64,000 nucleotides of DNA from Reyranella sp. (GCF_004297405.1 NZ_SCVC01000032.1:62001-126000); one strand, 5' to 3'; positions 11,774-22,224 are shown, numbered from the stretch's first letter. Program-made: numbers and translations. Notes: generated from the sequence alone by a model not told the origin.

Positions 11774-12343
11774 ATGAGCACCACTTCACAATCGATCGGC
11801 GGCCTGGCCGTCACCACGAAGCTCGCGATGAAGATGGAGGACTCCCTGCAGGCCTTCGCCGTCCGGGCAGCCTGCTTCATCGGCGAACTGGACGTGCCGT
11901 ACTCCGAGGAGTTCGACGGCCACGATTTCGGCGCGACGCATATCATCGCCTATGTCGGGGACGAGCCGGTCGGCGCAGTGCGCGTACGCTGGTTCAAGTC
12001 CTTCGCCATGCCGGAACGTCTGGCCGTCATCCAGCGGTTCCGCGGCAACGGTGTCGCCCAGCTTCTGCTGGAGCGCTGCCGCAAGCTCGCCGAGACCCGG
12101 GGCGCCGAGAAGCTCTACGTCCAGGTCCTGCCGCAGGACGCGAAGCACTGGGAAAAGCAGGGCTGGCGTCGCCTCGAAGCCGAGGACGCTGGTTCGAGCC
12201 CGAAGCAGGTCGTCGCAATGATCCGCGCCGTCGACCCCAGCAAGCCGCTGCCCGAGGCCGACGATGCCCCGGAGTCGGTCGTGCTGCGCCGCGACCAGCA
12301 GGCCGATGGCTCGGTCGTGCCGATGAGGTCGGCGAGCCGCTGA
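11774..12343 (+). CDS. GNAT-fold N-acyltransferase, paralogue 2
   Basis: 189 residues counted from the ATG at 11774, which has a GGGAGAG ribosome site. Seen: the acetyl-CoA binding loop QRFRGNGVAQLLLE (R-x-x-G-x-G/A), the preceding strand VGAVRVRWFKSF, and a terminal HWEKQGWRRLEAE segment typical of GNAT motif B. Shares its N-terminal half with the gene before it but keeps a more canonical CoA loop, so it is the likelier active acyltransferase of the pair. Last gene of the unit that begins at 9858; a hairpin follows at once. Confidence 0.8.
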   Translation: MSTTSQSIGGLAVTTKLAMKMEDSLQAFAVRAACFIGELDVPYSEEFDGHDFGATHIIAYVGDEPVGAVRVRWFKSFAMPERLAVIQRFRGNGVAQLLLERCRKLAETRGAEKLYVQVLPQDAKHWEKQGWRRLEAEDAGSSPKQVVAMIRAVDPSKPLPEADDAPESVVLRRDQQADGSVVPMRSASR

Positions 12344-12362
12344 CGCCGCCGATCTGGTGGCG
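12344..12362. terminator. Hairpin between converging genes
   Basis: CGCCGCC (12344-12350) pairs with GGTGGCG (12356-12362) over a 5-base loop, seven pairs with one G-U. It fills the gap between the second GNAT stop and the stop of the minus-strand permease. No T-run follows; a two-way terminator is likely but not certain. Confidence 0.4.
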
Positions 12363-12366
12363 ATAC

Positions 12367-13254
12367 CTACTTGTGGCGGGGGTCCAGCGCGTCGCGCAGG
12401 CCGTCGCCCAGTAGGTTGAATGACAAGACGGCCAGGAAGATTGCGACGCCTGGCCAGAAGGCCATCCACGGCGCCTGCGCGATGAAGCGCTGCGCCGAAT
12501 TGAGCATGCTGCCCCAGGAGGGCGCCGGTGGCTGCTGGCCGAGGCCAAGGAACGAGAGAGCGGCCTCGGCGATGATGGCGCCGGCGATGGCGAGCGACGC
12601 CTGTACCAGGAGCGGCGGCACGATGTTGGGCAGCACATGGCGCAGGGCGATGCGCCAGTGCGGATTGCCGACTGCGCGCGCGGCTTCGACATAGTCCTCG
12701 ACCTTGGCAGCAATGGTCTGCCCGCGCGTCAGGCGGATGAAGACCGGCGTGGCGGTGACGCCGATGGCGATCATCGCATTGCTGAGGCTGGGGCCGAGGA
12801 AGGCCGCGAGGGCGATGGCCAGGATCAAGAAGGGGATGGCGAGCATGGCGTCGACGATGCGCGACAGCAGCGCATCGACCCAGCCACCGGCATAGCCCGC
12901 GAGCAGGCCGAGGGGGACGCCGAAGGCCAGCGCGATACCGACCGAAACCAGACCGGCGCTGAGTGACGCCCGAGCACCCCAGATGATGCGGGAGAGCACG
13001 TCCCGGCCGACCTCGTCGGTGCCCAGCCAATGCGCCCACGATGGTGCCTTGCGGACTGCGCTCCAGCTCGTGGCGATCGGGTCGTAGGGCGCGACCAGCG
13101 GTGCGGCCACGGCCAGCAGCACGAAGAGGAGCACGATGACCAGTCCGACCATGGCTCCCTTGCGTCGGCGCAGCCGCCGCCAGGCGCGCCCCCAGGGATT
13201 CTCCTCGCGGGCATCGGTGGCTGCGGTCGCAGGGGAGAGCGTGGTGGCGGTCAT
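12367..13254 (-). CDS. Oligopeptide-type ABC transporter permease (DppC-like)
   Basis: 295-residue inner-membrane permease of the peptide/nickel/opine ABC class. Seen: a cytoplasmic N-terminal stretch with RRRKGAMVGLVIVLLFV as the first transmembrane helix, the DppC-type N-terminal APYDPIA and GTDEVGRDVLSRIIWGAR region, and the EAA coupling loop (VEAARAVGNPHWRIALRHVLPN) that contacts the ATPases. The ATG at 13254 overlaps the stop of the partner permease (ATGA); translation upstream of it would run inside that gene. Last gene of the minus-strand transport operon. Confidence 0.92.
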   Translation of the reverse strand: MTATTLSPATAATDAREENPWGRAWRRLRRRKGAMVGLVIVLLFVLLAVAAPLVAPYDPIATSWSAVRKAPSWAHWLGTDEVGRDVLSRIIWGARASLSAGLVSVGIALAFGVPLGLLAGYAGGWVDALLSRIVDAMLAIPFLILAIALAAFLGPSLSNAMIAIGVTATPVFIRLTRGQTIAAKVEDYVEAARAVGNPHWRIALRHVLPNIVPPLLVQASLAIAGAIIAEAALSFLGLGQQPPAPSWGSMLNSAQRFIAQAPWMAFWPGVAIFLAVLSFNLLGDGLRDALDPRHK

Positions 13255-14192
13255 CCGCGCAGCCTCGGATTGACCAGCACATAGGCGATGTCGGCCAGCA
13301 GGTTGAGCGCAATGTAGGCGGTCGAGGTTACCAGCACGACACCCTGCACGACGGCATAGTCGCGGTTGAACACGGCATCGACGATCAGTTTGCCGAAACC
13401 CGGGATGGTGAAGATCTGCTCCGTGAGCACGGCGCCGGAGAGGAGGGTGCCGAATTCCAAGGCGCCCAGGGTGATAACTGGCGTCATGGCGTTGCGCAGG
13501 GCATGCTTCAGCACGACGCGGCGCTCGTAGAGGCCCTTGGCGCGGGCGGTCCGCACATAGTCGGCGCCCATCGCCTGCAGCATGGCGCTGCGGGTATGGC
13601 GCATCAGGATGGCGGCGATGGCATTGCCCAGCACGAAGGCCGGCATGATCGTCGTGGCAAGGCTCGCCTTCCAGTTCTCGCTCAGGCTCACATAGCCCGA
13701 GGCCGGCAACCAGCCGAGCGTCACCGAGAACAGGAAGATCATCAGGATGCCCAACCAGAAGTTGGGTGTGCTGATGCCCCACAGCGCGAAGATGTTGGCG
13801 CCGTAGTCGAGCGCGGTGTCCTTCTTTACCGCCGAGATGATGCCGGCCGGAATGCCGATGCCCAGCGCCACGACGATTGCCATGGAGGCGAGCTGAAGGG
13901 TGACCGGCAGCTTCTCCTGGACGAGCGACAGAACCGACGTCTTGAGCCGCATCGATTCGCCCAGGTTTCCGGAGAGCACGCCCTGGATCCAGTAGAAGTA
14001 CTGGACCCAGATCGGCTCGTTCAGGCGGTACTGCTGGCGGATCTGCTCCAGCACCTCCGGGTCACGCTCCTCGCCCGCCATGATCAGCGCCGGATCGCCC
14101 GGGAGGAGCTGCTGCAGGCCGAAGATCAGCACCGACACGAAGAACAGCGTCGGGATGAGCTGCAGCAGCCGCTGGGTCAGGAAGGCGAGCAT
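13251..14192 (-). CDS. Oligopeptide-type ABC transporter permease (DppB-like)
   Basis: 313 residues. Seen: the classic DppB start with LTQRLLQLIPTLFFVSVLIF as the first helix, LLPGDPALIMAGEERDPE, six predicted helices, and the EAA loop VRTARAKGLYERRVVLKHALRN. It forms a heterodimeric channel with the permease whose start overlaps its stop. It begins about a dozen bases after the binding-protein stop. Substrate class (peptide, glutathione, opine or nickel) cannot be fixed from the permease; neighbouring gamma-glutamyltransferase favours a peptide-like ligand. Confidence 0.93.
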   Translation of the reverse strand: MLAFLTQRLLQLIPTLFFVSVLIFGLQQLLPGDPALIMAGEERDPEVLEQIRQQYRLNEPIWVQYFYWIQGVLSGNLGESMRLKTSVLSLVQEKLPVTLQLASMAIVVALGIGIPAGIISAVKKDTALDYGANIFALWGISTPNFWLGILMIFLFSVTLGWLPASGYVSLSENWKASLATTIMPAFVLGNAIAAILMRHTRSAMLQAMGADYVRTARAKGLYERRVVLKHALRNAMTPVITLGALEFGTLLSGAVLTEQIFTIPGFGKLIVDAVFNRDYAVVQGVVLVTSTAYIALNLLADIAYVLVNPRLRG

Positions 14193-14205
14193 TTCGGCTG
14201 AATGC

Positions 14206-15723
14206 CTACTTGAGCTTGACGCCGATGACGCGGATCAGCCCGTCGGGGAGCTGCTTGTAGCCCTCGACCTTGTCGGTCAGCGCGACCAGCACGCGGCGGT
14301 GATAGAGATACTTGATCGAGCCTTCGGCCAGGTACTTCTTGGCGACGTTCTCGTAGATCTTCTTCCGCTCGGCCGGATCGCTCTTGATGCGCGCCTCCTT
14401 GTGCCAGGCGTCGACATCCTTGTCGCAATAGCCGGAGTTGTTCTGCGGCGCACCACAGGTCTGGAAGATGTAGGAGTTGCCGTCGGGATCGCTGCGGCCC
14501 GACCAGCCGATCAGGTAGAGCTGATAGTCGCCGTCCTCCGCCTGCTTCAGCGATGTCGCGAATTCGGTGACGCGCAGCTTCAGGTCGAAGCCGGTCTCGG
14601 CGACCATCGACTGCAACACCTCGGCGACCTGCCGCGTCTCGGGATTGTTGGGCACCATCAGGTCGAGCGACATGCGGCCGGTGACGCCCGCTTCCTTGAG
14701 CAGCGCCTTGGCCTTGGCGACGTCGCGCTTCGGCACCGGCAGGGACTGCTGATAATAGAAGTTGGTCGGGTTGATCCACTGGTTGCCGACCACGAACTCG
14801 CCGTTGAACACGACTTGGTTCAGCGCCTCGCGGTCCATGCTGAGCTCGAAGGCCTGGCGCACCCGGGCGTCCTTGGCCAGCGGTGTGTTGGCCTTGGGAC
14901 CGTTCGACAGGTTGATGGTGAGGCCCTGGTAGCCGAGTTCGACGGCCGTGATCAGCTTGAGCTTGGGGTTATCGCGCACCGTCTTGATGTCGGTTGCCAG
15001 CACGCGCTCGATCATGTCGAGGCCACCGGAGCGCAGGTTCGCCAGCCGCACCGTCGAATCGACGATCGGGAGGTAGGTGATCTTGTCGATGAAGATCTGA
15101 TCCTTGTTCCAGTAGTCGGCGAACTTCTCGACCACGATACGGTCCTGCTGGACCCTTTCGACGAACTTGTAGGGGCCGGCGCAGACGGGCTTGAGGCCGA
15201 ACTTGTCGCCGGCGGCTTCGGCGGCCTTGGGCGAGACCATCATGCCGGCGCGATCGGTGAGCTGGGCGAGCAGCGGCGAGAAGGGCGCCTTCAGCTTCAG
15301 CTTGATGGTCGTGGGGTCGGCGATCTCGATCGCCTCGACCGACGCCAGCTCGGGCTTGCGGAACGAGCCCTTCATGTTGAGGTGACGTTCGAGGCTGTAC
15401 TTCGCCGCGGCGGCGTCGAAAGCCTCGCCGTCATGGAACTTCACGCCGGGCCTGAGCTTGATGGTGACAGTGAGACCGTCGGCCGATGTCTCGTGGCTGG
15501 TGGCAAGCTGCGGCACGATGTTCAGCTTCTCGTCGATGTCGAAGAGCTTGTCGCAGATCGACGAGAAGACGATGCGGCCGACATAGGTGCGCGCCAGGGT
15601 CGGATCGAGCACGTCGGGGTCTTCGGCCAGCCCGATGCGCAGGTTGGACTGGGCGGCCGCCCCCGAGAGGGCGACGCCCGAAAAGGCTGCCGCCAGTATC
15701 AGGCGGCGGATTGTCTTGATCAT
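14206..15723 (-). CDS. ABC transporter periplasmic solute-binding protein, SBP_bac_5 family
   Basis: 505 residues from the ATG at 15723, which overlaps the preceding ATPase stop. Seen: a signal peptide ([20 protein letters not shown], cleavage likely after GAAA), then [20 protein letters not shown], the family start; [25 protein letters not shown], the diagnostic SBP_bac_5 block; and a long C-terminal lobe. It binds the ligand in the periplasm and delivers it to the two permeases. Homologues carry di/oligopeptides, glutathione, nickel or opines. Close linkage with gamma-glutamyltransferase makes glutathione or gamma-glutamyl peptides a reasonable guess. Confidence 0.93.
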   Translation of the reverse strand: MIKTIRRLILAAAFSGVALSGAAAQSNLRIGLAEDPDVLDPTLARTYVGRIVFSSICDKLFDIDEKLNIVPQLATSHETSADGLTVTIKLRPGVKFHDGEAFDAAAAKYSLERHLNMKGSFRKPELASVEAIEIADPTTIKLKLKAPFSPLLAQLTDRAGMMVSPKAAEAAGDKFGLKPVCAGPYKFVERVQQDRIVVEKFADYWNKDQIFIDKITYLPIVDSTVRLANLRSGGLDMIERVLATDIKTVRDNPKLKLITAVELGYQGLTINLSNGPKANTPLAKDARVRQAFELSMDREALNQVVFNGEFVVGNQWINPTNFYYQQSLPVPKRDVAKAKALLKEAGVTGRMSLDLMVPNNPETRQVAEVLQSMVAETGFDLKLRVTEFATSLKQAEDGDYQLYLIGWSGRSDPDGNSYIFQTCGAPQNNSGYCDKDVDAWHKEARIKSDPAERKKIYENVAKKYLAEGSIKYLYHRRVLVALTDKVEGYKQLPDGLIRVIGVKLK

Positions 15724-16792
15724 GTTGCCTCCGTTTGAGCAGTGACGAAGGCCGCCTGCAGGCGGGCCAGTCGGATGCGGTCTTGGTCTTGGCTCGCTGC
15801 CTCGACGATCGAGGACGCGGGCGGGAACTCCAGCCACCAGGGGCAGGCCGTCGAATGTCCGCTGCCGTCGTCGGCCAACTCGGGCACGTCGCGACGACAG
15901 AACTCCTTTACGAAGCGGCAGCGCGTGTGGAAGCGGCAGCCAGCCGGCGGGTTCATGGCGCTCGGGATATCGCCTTCCAGCAAGGTCCGCTCGCGCGTCG
16001 CGGTAGGATCGGGCAATGGCACGGCTGCCAGCAGGGCGCGTGTATAGGGATGGCGCGGGCTGCGGAACAATTCGTCCGTCGTTGCCGTCTCCACGATCTT
16101 GCCGAGGTACATTACGGCGATCCGGTCGGCGATATGCTTCACGACCGCGAGATCGTGGCTGATGAAGACATAGGCGAGACCAAACCGGTCCTGCAGCGAC
16201 CGCATCAGGTTGATGACCTGTGCCTGGATCGAGACGTCGAGCGCCGACACCGGCTCGTCGGCCACGATCAGCTTGGGTTCGACGGCAAGGGCGCGGGCAA
16301 TCGCCAGGCGCTGGCGCTGGCCGCCGGAGAATTCATGCGGATAGCGCCGGGCATGGTCGGGGCGAAGCCCCACCAGGTCGAGCAATTCGCCCACGCGCGC
16401 ACGCCGCGCCGCCTCGGACTTGGCAAGCCCGTGCAGCATCAGCGGTTCGCCCAGCATGGCGCCCACCGTCATGCGCGGATTGAGCGAGGCGTAGGGGTCC
16501 TGAAAGATCACCTGCATGCGCTGACGGCGCGCCCGCATCTGCGATTCGGAAAGCGCCAGCAGATCCTCGCCCTCGAAGCGCACGCTGCCGGCTGTCGGTT
16601 CGAGCAGCCGCAGGACCAGGCGTCCGACCGTCGACTTGCCGCAGCCCGACTCGCCGACGATGGCCAGCGTCTCGCCGGCGTTCAGGTGGAAATCGATACC
16701 GTCGACGGCCTGGACGTGGCCTGAGACGAAGCCGAAGGCGCCGCGCTTCACTGGGAAGTGCTTGGCGAGACCTTGGACTTCGAGCAGGGCGC

Positions 16793-16796
<4 letters not shown>
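15720..16796 (-). CDS. ABC transporter ATP-binding protein (DppF-like)
   Basis: 358 residues starting at a GTG (16796) that overlaps the stop of the companion ATPase (GTGA). Seen: Walker [14 protein letters not shown]-loop [16 protein letters not shown], the signature [17 protein letters not shown], Walker [16 protein letters not shown], and the C-terminal oligopeptide/dipeptide extension with [11 protein letters not shown] and a Cys cluster. An [11 protein letters not shown] stretch is diagnostic for the DppF/OppF branch. Its own stop overlaps the binding-protein ATG. Confidence 0.94.
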
Positions 16797-17772
<976 letters not shown>

Positions 17773-17776
<4 letters not shown>

Positions 17777-18486
17777 CTGCGTTCGGCCGCCAGGCTCCTT
17801 GCGATACCGGCATCGATCTCGGCGCGGTCGAAAATGCCGGCTGGGTTCTCGCGCGTGGGCACGAAGGCGCGGAAGTGCGTCCAGCGCTCGCGGCTCACTT
17901 CTTCCAGCCTCTCCAGTTCCTGCAGCGGCTCGGTATGGTCGTCGACGCGGAGATCGAGTTCGGAATAGTCCTGGTTGCCGTAGATGACGAGTGCCGCCGA
18001 CTGCTTGCCGCGCTTGTCACCTCCGGCCGCCTCGCCGGCTTTCATGGCGGCGATCAAGCGACGCGGCAGCGGCAGGTCATGCCGCTCGCGCATCGTGCGC
18101 ACCGTTTCGGCGACCACCTGCGGGCCGGCCAGCATGTTGCCAGCGACCGACATGTTCTCCCCGATCCAGTGGCCGCACCACGGCACGCACTCGGCGCCGG
18201 TATGGGCGGCGAACTTGCCGTCGGCGCCCATGACGTGGAGCTGGCGATGGTCGCGGCCAGCGTCGGGCGTCGTGAGGATACGCACGATGTCGGCGGCGCC
18301 GACATTCTCGCGAATCAGCCGAAGGCCATGCGGCCCGTAGAGCGGATTGGTCAGCGCCTGAGTGCAGACCGCGCCCTTCTGGGGCGCGATGTTGGGCACG
18401 CGGGCGCCGACGGCGAAGAACTTGGTGGCCACCGCGATTGCGATGCGGCCGCTGTCCTTCTCGTGGAAAATGATCGACCAGGTCAT
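17773..18486 (-). CDS. DUF1028 family protein
   Basis: 237 residues. Seen: the DUF1028 opening (TWSIIFHEKDSGRIAIAVATKF, VGARVPNIAPQKGAVCTQA) and AGNMLAGPQVV in the middle, matching the Ntn-hydrolase-like DUF1028 fold. Family members are often encoded beside gamma-glutamyltransferases and peptide transporters; a hydrolase role on peptides or amides has been suspected but I know of no proof. Here it lies between gamma-glutamyltransferase and the transporter genes, with an ATGA overlap to the ATPase. The start at 18486 sits six bases from the upstream stop. Confidence 0.85.
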
Positions 18487-18492
18487 GTCGGA

Positions 18493-20298
18493 TCAGCGGC
18501 CTGCCGCGTAGCCCTGCATGCCGCGCGGGTTGGCCGCCGCCTTGCGCCACGGGTCCTCGCGGGTCGCGGCGGTGAGCCGGCCTTCCGACCATTCGTCGTT
18601 CACTTCGACCTCGTGGCCGCGCTTCTTCAGCTCGGCGACAGTCTCCTTCGGGATGCGGCCTTCCAGCACCAGCACGCCGGGCCGCGCAGTGCGTGGCCAG
18701 AAGGAGGAGGGGAAGTGCTCGCTGTGCCAGGCTGGCGCATCGATCGCCTCCTGCAGGTTCATGTCGCAATGGACATGGCGCAGGAACATCTGGGTGATCC
18801 ACTGATCCTGCTGGTCGCCACCCGGCGAACCCCAGACCATGTACGGCTTGCCGTCGCGATGAGCGAGGGTGGGCGTCAGCGTGCTGCGCGGCCGCTTGCC
18901 CGGCGCCAGCGAACCCGGCAGGCCTTCCTCGAGCCAGAACATCTGGCCACGCGTGCCCAGCGGGAAGCCGAGTTCGGGGATGACCGGCGAGCTCTGCAGC
19001 CAACCGCCCGACGGCGTGGCCGAGATCATGTTGCCGTCCTTGTCGATGATGTCGAAATGCACCGTATCGCCGGTGGTCTGGCCGATACGGCCGACGGTGG
19101 GTTCGCCGGCGCCGCTTGCTGCCACGCCCGCGCGGGAGCCGTCAGCACGGCGCAGCTTCACCACGCCGCCATAGCCGTCGACCTTGCCGGGCCGTTGCTC
19201 CAACGAGGCATGTGCCGGATCGACCAGCTTGCGGCGATCCTCGTTGTAGGCGTCCGAGAGCAGGGTCTGCATCGGCACGTCGACGAAGGCGGGATCGCCG
19301 TAGAATGCCTCGCGGTCGGCATAGGCGAGCTTCAGGCATTCGACTTGCAGATGAATGAAGTCCGGGCTGGTCGGATCCATGCCGTCGAGATCGAAGCCCT
19401 TGAGCAGGGCGAGCTGCTGCAGGACCACCGGGCCCTGCGTCCAGGACGCCGCCTTGCAAACCGTGTACCGACCGTAATCGTAGGTGAGCGGTGCCTCGAC
19501 CGTGGCCTGCCACTTGGCCATGTCCTGGCCCGTGAGCACGCCCTTGTTCGCTTTGCCGGAGACGTCCATCACCTCCTGGGTACGGCAGAACTTGTCGATC
19601 GCTTCGGCGACGAAACCCTGGTTCCACGCCTTGCGAGCGCGTTCGATCTCGGCTTCGCGACCGCCGCCCCCTGCTTCGGCTTCTTTGAGGATACGGGCAT
19701 AGCTGTTGCCCAGAGTGACGTTGCGGAAGAGCGAGGCCGGCGCCGGCACCTTGTCACCCGGCAGGAAGACGGCCGCCGACGTTTTCCAGTGATTGCGGAA
19801 CTGGTCGGCCACCGTGGCAATGGTGGCGCAGGCGCGTTCGACGATGGGATGGCCGTTCAGCCAATAGCCGATCGCGGGCGAGAGCACGTCGCTGAGCCGC
19901 ATGGTGCCGTAGTCGCGCAGGATCAGCATGTAGGCATCGAACGTGCCGGGAATGCAGGCGGGCAGCAGGCCCGTGCCGGGAATGAGGTCGAGCCCCAGGC
20001 TCTTATAGTGGGCGATGGTGGCACCAGCGGGCATCGGTCCCTGTCCGCAGACGACCTCGGTCTTGCCGCGCCGCACATCGTGCAGGATCAACGGGGCATC
20101 GCCACCGGGACCACAGAGATGCGGCTCGACGACCTGCAGCGTGAAGGCCGTCGCGACCGCAGCGTCGAAGGCGTTGCCGCCCTTCTCGAGAATGCCCATC
20201 CCGACCGCGGTCGCAATCCAATGCGTCGACGTGACGACGCCGAAGGTGCCGACGATCTCCGGCCGCGTGGTGAACGGATTGGGATTGATGAGTTTCAC
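18493..20298 (-). CDS. Gamma-glutamyltransferase family protein
   Basis: 601 residues. Ntn hydrolase that cleaves gamma-glutamyl amide bonds (glutathione, other gamma-glutamyl compounds) after self-cleavage at a Thr. Seen: the N-terminal ATSTHWIATAVGMGILEKGGNAFDAAVA-type region, the small-subunit start GDTVHFDIIDKDGN with the candidate nucleophile Thr at residue 412, RPRSTLTPTLAHRDG and GSPGGDQQDQWI in the small subunit. No signal peptide is visible, so a cytoplasmic location is more likely than the periplasmic one of E. coli Ggt. Many relatives in such clusters act on substrates other than glutathione. It heads the coupled transporter genes. Confidence 0.9.
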   Translation of the reverse strand: MKLINPNPFTTRPEIVGTFGVVTSTHWIATAVGMGILEKGGNAFDAAVATAFTLQVVEPHLCGPGGDAPLILHDVRRGKTEVVCGQGPMPAGATIAHYKSLGLDLIPGTGLLPACIPGTFDAYMLILRDYGTMRLSDVLSPAIGYWLNGHPIVERACATIATVADQFRNHWKTSAAVFLPGDKVPAPASLFRNVTLGNSYARILKEAEAGGGGREAEIERARKAWNQGFVAEAIDKFCRTQEVMDVSGKANKGVLTGQDMAKWQATVEAPLTYDYGRYTVCKAASWTQGPVVLQQLALLKGFDLDGMDPTSPDFIHLQVECLKLAYADREAFYGDPAFVDVPMQTLLSDAYNEDRRKLVDPAHASLEQRPGKVDGYGGVVKLRRADGSRAGVAASGAGEPTVGRIGQTTGDTVHFDIIDKDGNMISATPSGGWLQSSPVIPELGFPLGTRGQMFWLEEGLPGSLAPGKRPRSTLTPTLAHRDGKPYMVWGSPGGDQQDQWITQMFLRHVHCDMNLQEAIDAPAWHSEHFPSSFWPRTARPGVLVLEGRIPKETVAELKKRGHEVEVNDEWSEGRLTAATREDPWRKAAANPRGMQGYAAGR

Positions 20299-20350
20299 GG
20301 GGCGATCTCCTAACGCGCAAACGCGGGGGAGACCTTAGGCCCCGTGACGC

Positions 20351-21238
20351 TCAACCGCTAGGGGCGGCCGGTTCAGGCAAGCGCATCCAGGGCGGGATTT
20401 CGGGCGTCACGCGGGCATCGCCGACCGTTAAAGCGCCACCACCGCGTGCGGCTTCGACCTTGAGCAGCGCCAGAGCACGATCGCCGCTGCCGGAGCGCAA
20501 CTCGCCCACTTCTTCGCCGTCGAGGAGGACAGGCGCGCCAGGCTCGGGCAGCGCGCCCTCGACCTTCACCGGAAACAGGCGCTTCCGGATCAGGGCGCGA
20601 TACTTGGTGCGGGCCGTCAGCTCCTGGCCCATGTAGCAGCCCTTTTTCCAGTCGACTCCGTTCAACTCGTCGAAGCCATTCTCCAGCAGGAGGGCCTTCT
20701 CGACGGTGAGGTCGCGGCTGCCGTCCGGCACGCCGAGAGCGAGCCGCAACGAGTCGTAGGCAGCCAGCGGCGCTTCGGCGAAGCCGCGTGCGGCGAGCAG
20801 AGCGGCCGCCTGCCCGGCCGGCGCAATCACGCGCACGCCCAGTCCCTCGAGTCGCGGATCGATGAAGGAGACGGCGCTACTGTCGAGGCCGAGCGCCTTC
20901 GACGCGTCGTCGCCAAATGCCACGGCGATCTCCATCGTCGCGCTACGGTCCTCAACGGTCGCCTTGGAGCGCAAAGTGTACATCTTGAGCTTCTTGGCCA
21001 GTGCCGCGGCACGCTCGCGCTCGGTCTCCAGCAGAAGCGTCGCGCCGCCTGCGTCGGCCACGAACATGTCGTTCAGGAAGCGGCCTTGCGGCGTGAGCAG
21101 GGCGGCCCAGATCGCTTGTCCGGGCGCCACCTTGGTCGTGTCGTTGGAGATCAACCCCTGCAGGAATTCGACCCGGTCGGCGCCGGAGACGGCGATGACG
21201 CTGCGATGCGGCAGGAGGCAAAAGGTTGAACCGGTCAT
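20351..21238 (-). CDS. ygfZ: YgfZ/GcvT-like folate-binding protein
   Basis: 295 residues. Folate-dependent protein that supports assembly or repair of certain iron-sulfur enzymes (the MiaB class in E. coli); mitochondrial counterpart IBA57. Seen: the family motif K-G-C-Y-x-G-Q-E with its essential Cys at residue 201, an N-terminal FLQGLISNDTTKV matching the YgfZ RVQGQVTxD region, and a C-terminal GELRSGSGDRALALLKVE barrel. It lies upstream of gamma-glutamyltransferase on the same strand, but 52 bases separate them and no functional link is evident. Confidence 0.88.
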   Translation of the reverse strand: MTGSTFCLLPHRSVIAVSGADRVEFLQGLISNDTTKVAPGQAIWAALLTPQGRFLNDMFVADAGGATLLLETERERAAALAKKLKMYTLRSKATVEDRSATMEIAVAFGDDASKALGLDSSAVSFIDPRLEGLGVRVIAPAGQAAALLAARGFAEAPLAAYDSLRLALGVPDGSRDLTVEKALLLENGFDELNGVDWKKGCYMGQELTARTKYRALIRKRLFPVKVEGALPEPGAPVLLDGEEVGELRSGSGDRALALLKVEAARGGGALTVGDARVTPEIPPWMRLPEPAAPSG

Positions 21239-21295
21239 GGGCTCAAGATGTGGGGCTCCACGACCGGCTTGGCAAGCTGGATCAAGCGGGCTGGG

Positions 21296-22144
21296 TCAAC
21301 CGGCTTGCGCGGCCCGATAAAACGGCTTGTCGCCACACACCGTGACGCGATGGCCATAACGGCGGTGGGGGAAGTAATCGAACATCGCGTGATGCTGCGT
21401 GCAGCGGTTGTCCCAGAACGCCACCGAGTTCGGCTGCCACTTGAAGCGGCAATGGAACTCCGGTGTCTCGACGTGGCGGTAGAGCATTTCGAGGAGCGCG
21501 TCGCTCTCGTGCTTCCTGAGCTGCGGAATGCGCAGGGTGAAGCCACGGCTGACGTAGAGGCCCTGCCGGCCGGTTACCGGATGGGTACGGACGATCGGAT
21601 GCTCGGCATTGGGGAACTGCATCTCGTCGCGGTCCGTCGCCTTGGCTCGATAGTAGTGTGCCTTGGTGCTGTCGTGCAGCGCCGTCAGGCCCTGCAGCAT
21701 CTTCTTCATCGGCTCGGAGAGCGTTTCGTAGGCGCGGTACATGTTGGCGAAGATCGTGTCGCCGGCGCCGTCGGGCGGCACCTCGGTGAGATAGAGGATC
21801 GAGCCCATCGGCGGCTCGGGGTCGCACGAAACGTCGGAATGCCATTCCTCGCCCGCCACGTGCCTGGATTTCTCGTCGGCCTTGATGACCAGGATCTCGG
21901 GGTGTTCCGCGAAGGTGATCGGTGCATTGGGATGAACATGCAGCGGCCCGAAGCGGCGGCCGAAATCCTTGTGCTGATCGATGCTGAGCTTCTGGTCGCG
22001 GAAGAAGATCACCAGATTGTCCATCAGTGCATCGTGCACTTCTTGGAACTGCTGATTGCCGAGCGGCTGGGAGAGGTCGACACCGTGGATCTCGGCGCCG
22101 ATGGTCGGCGTGATCTTGCGTACCTCGATCGTCTGATAGGCCAT
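21296..22144 (-). CDS. TauD/TfdA-family Fe(II)/2-oxoglutarate dioxygenase
   Basis: 282 residues from the ATG at 22144, which follows an AGGAGG ribosome site. Seen: MAYQTIEVRKITPTIGAEIHGVDL opening typical of TauD, the iron-binding HSD (His 102, Asp 104), NRCTQHHAMFDYFPHRRYGHRVTV with the distal His and the 2-oxoglutarate-binding Arg, and a TKAHYYRAKATDRDE insert. Relatives hydroxylate taurine, alkylsulfonates, 2,4-D or other small acids to release sulfite or an aldehyde. Substrate unknown here. It is divergent from an IclR regulator with a palindrome between them. Confidence 0.9.
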   Translation of the reverse strand: MAYQTIEVRKITPTIGAEIHGVDLSQPLGNQQFQEVHDALMDNLVIFFRDQKLSIDQHKDFGRRFGPLHVHPNAPITFAEHPEILVIKADEKSRHVAGEEWHSDVSCDPEPPMGSILYLTEVPPDGAGDTIFANMYRAYETLSEPMKKMLQGLTALHDSTKAHYYRAKATDRDEMQFPNAEHPIVRTHPVTGRQGLYVSRGFTLRIPQLRKHESDALLEMLYRHVETPEFHCRFKWQPNSVAFWDNRCTQHHAMFDYFPHRRYGHRVTVCGDKPFYRAAQAG

Positions 22145-22207
22145 TAGGGTTCCTCCTGACGGCAACGGTACGCCTCTCCGCGATCGGGGCGCGGGCAAAG
22201 TCGACGA

Positions 22208-22224
22208 AGTCCGCATTACGGACT
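22208..22224. promoter_or_regulatory. Candidate operator palindrome at the IclR/dioxygenase junction
   Basis: AGTCCG and CGGACT form a perfect 6-bp inverted repeat around CATTA, 11 bases before the IclR start and in the divergent gap to the dioxygenase. Position and spacing suit an IclR-type dimer and autoregulation. Inference only. Confidence 0.4.

Noticed and set aside
14080-15738. Plus-strand open reading frame opposite the solute-binding protein
   Set aside because: The minus-strand protein has a signal peptide and the SBP_bac_5 signature; the plus frame has none.
17875-20313. Plus-strand open reading frame (812 codons) opposite DUF1028 and gamma-glutamyltransferase
   Set aside because: It crosses two genes with strong motifs and has no family signature.
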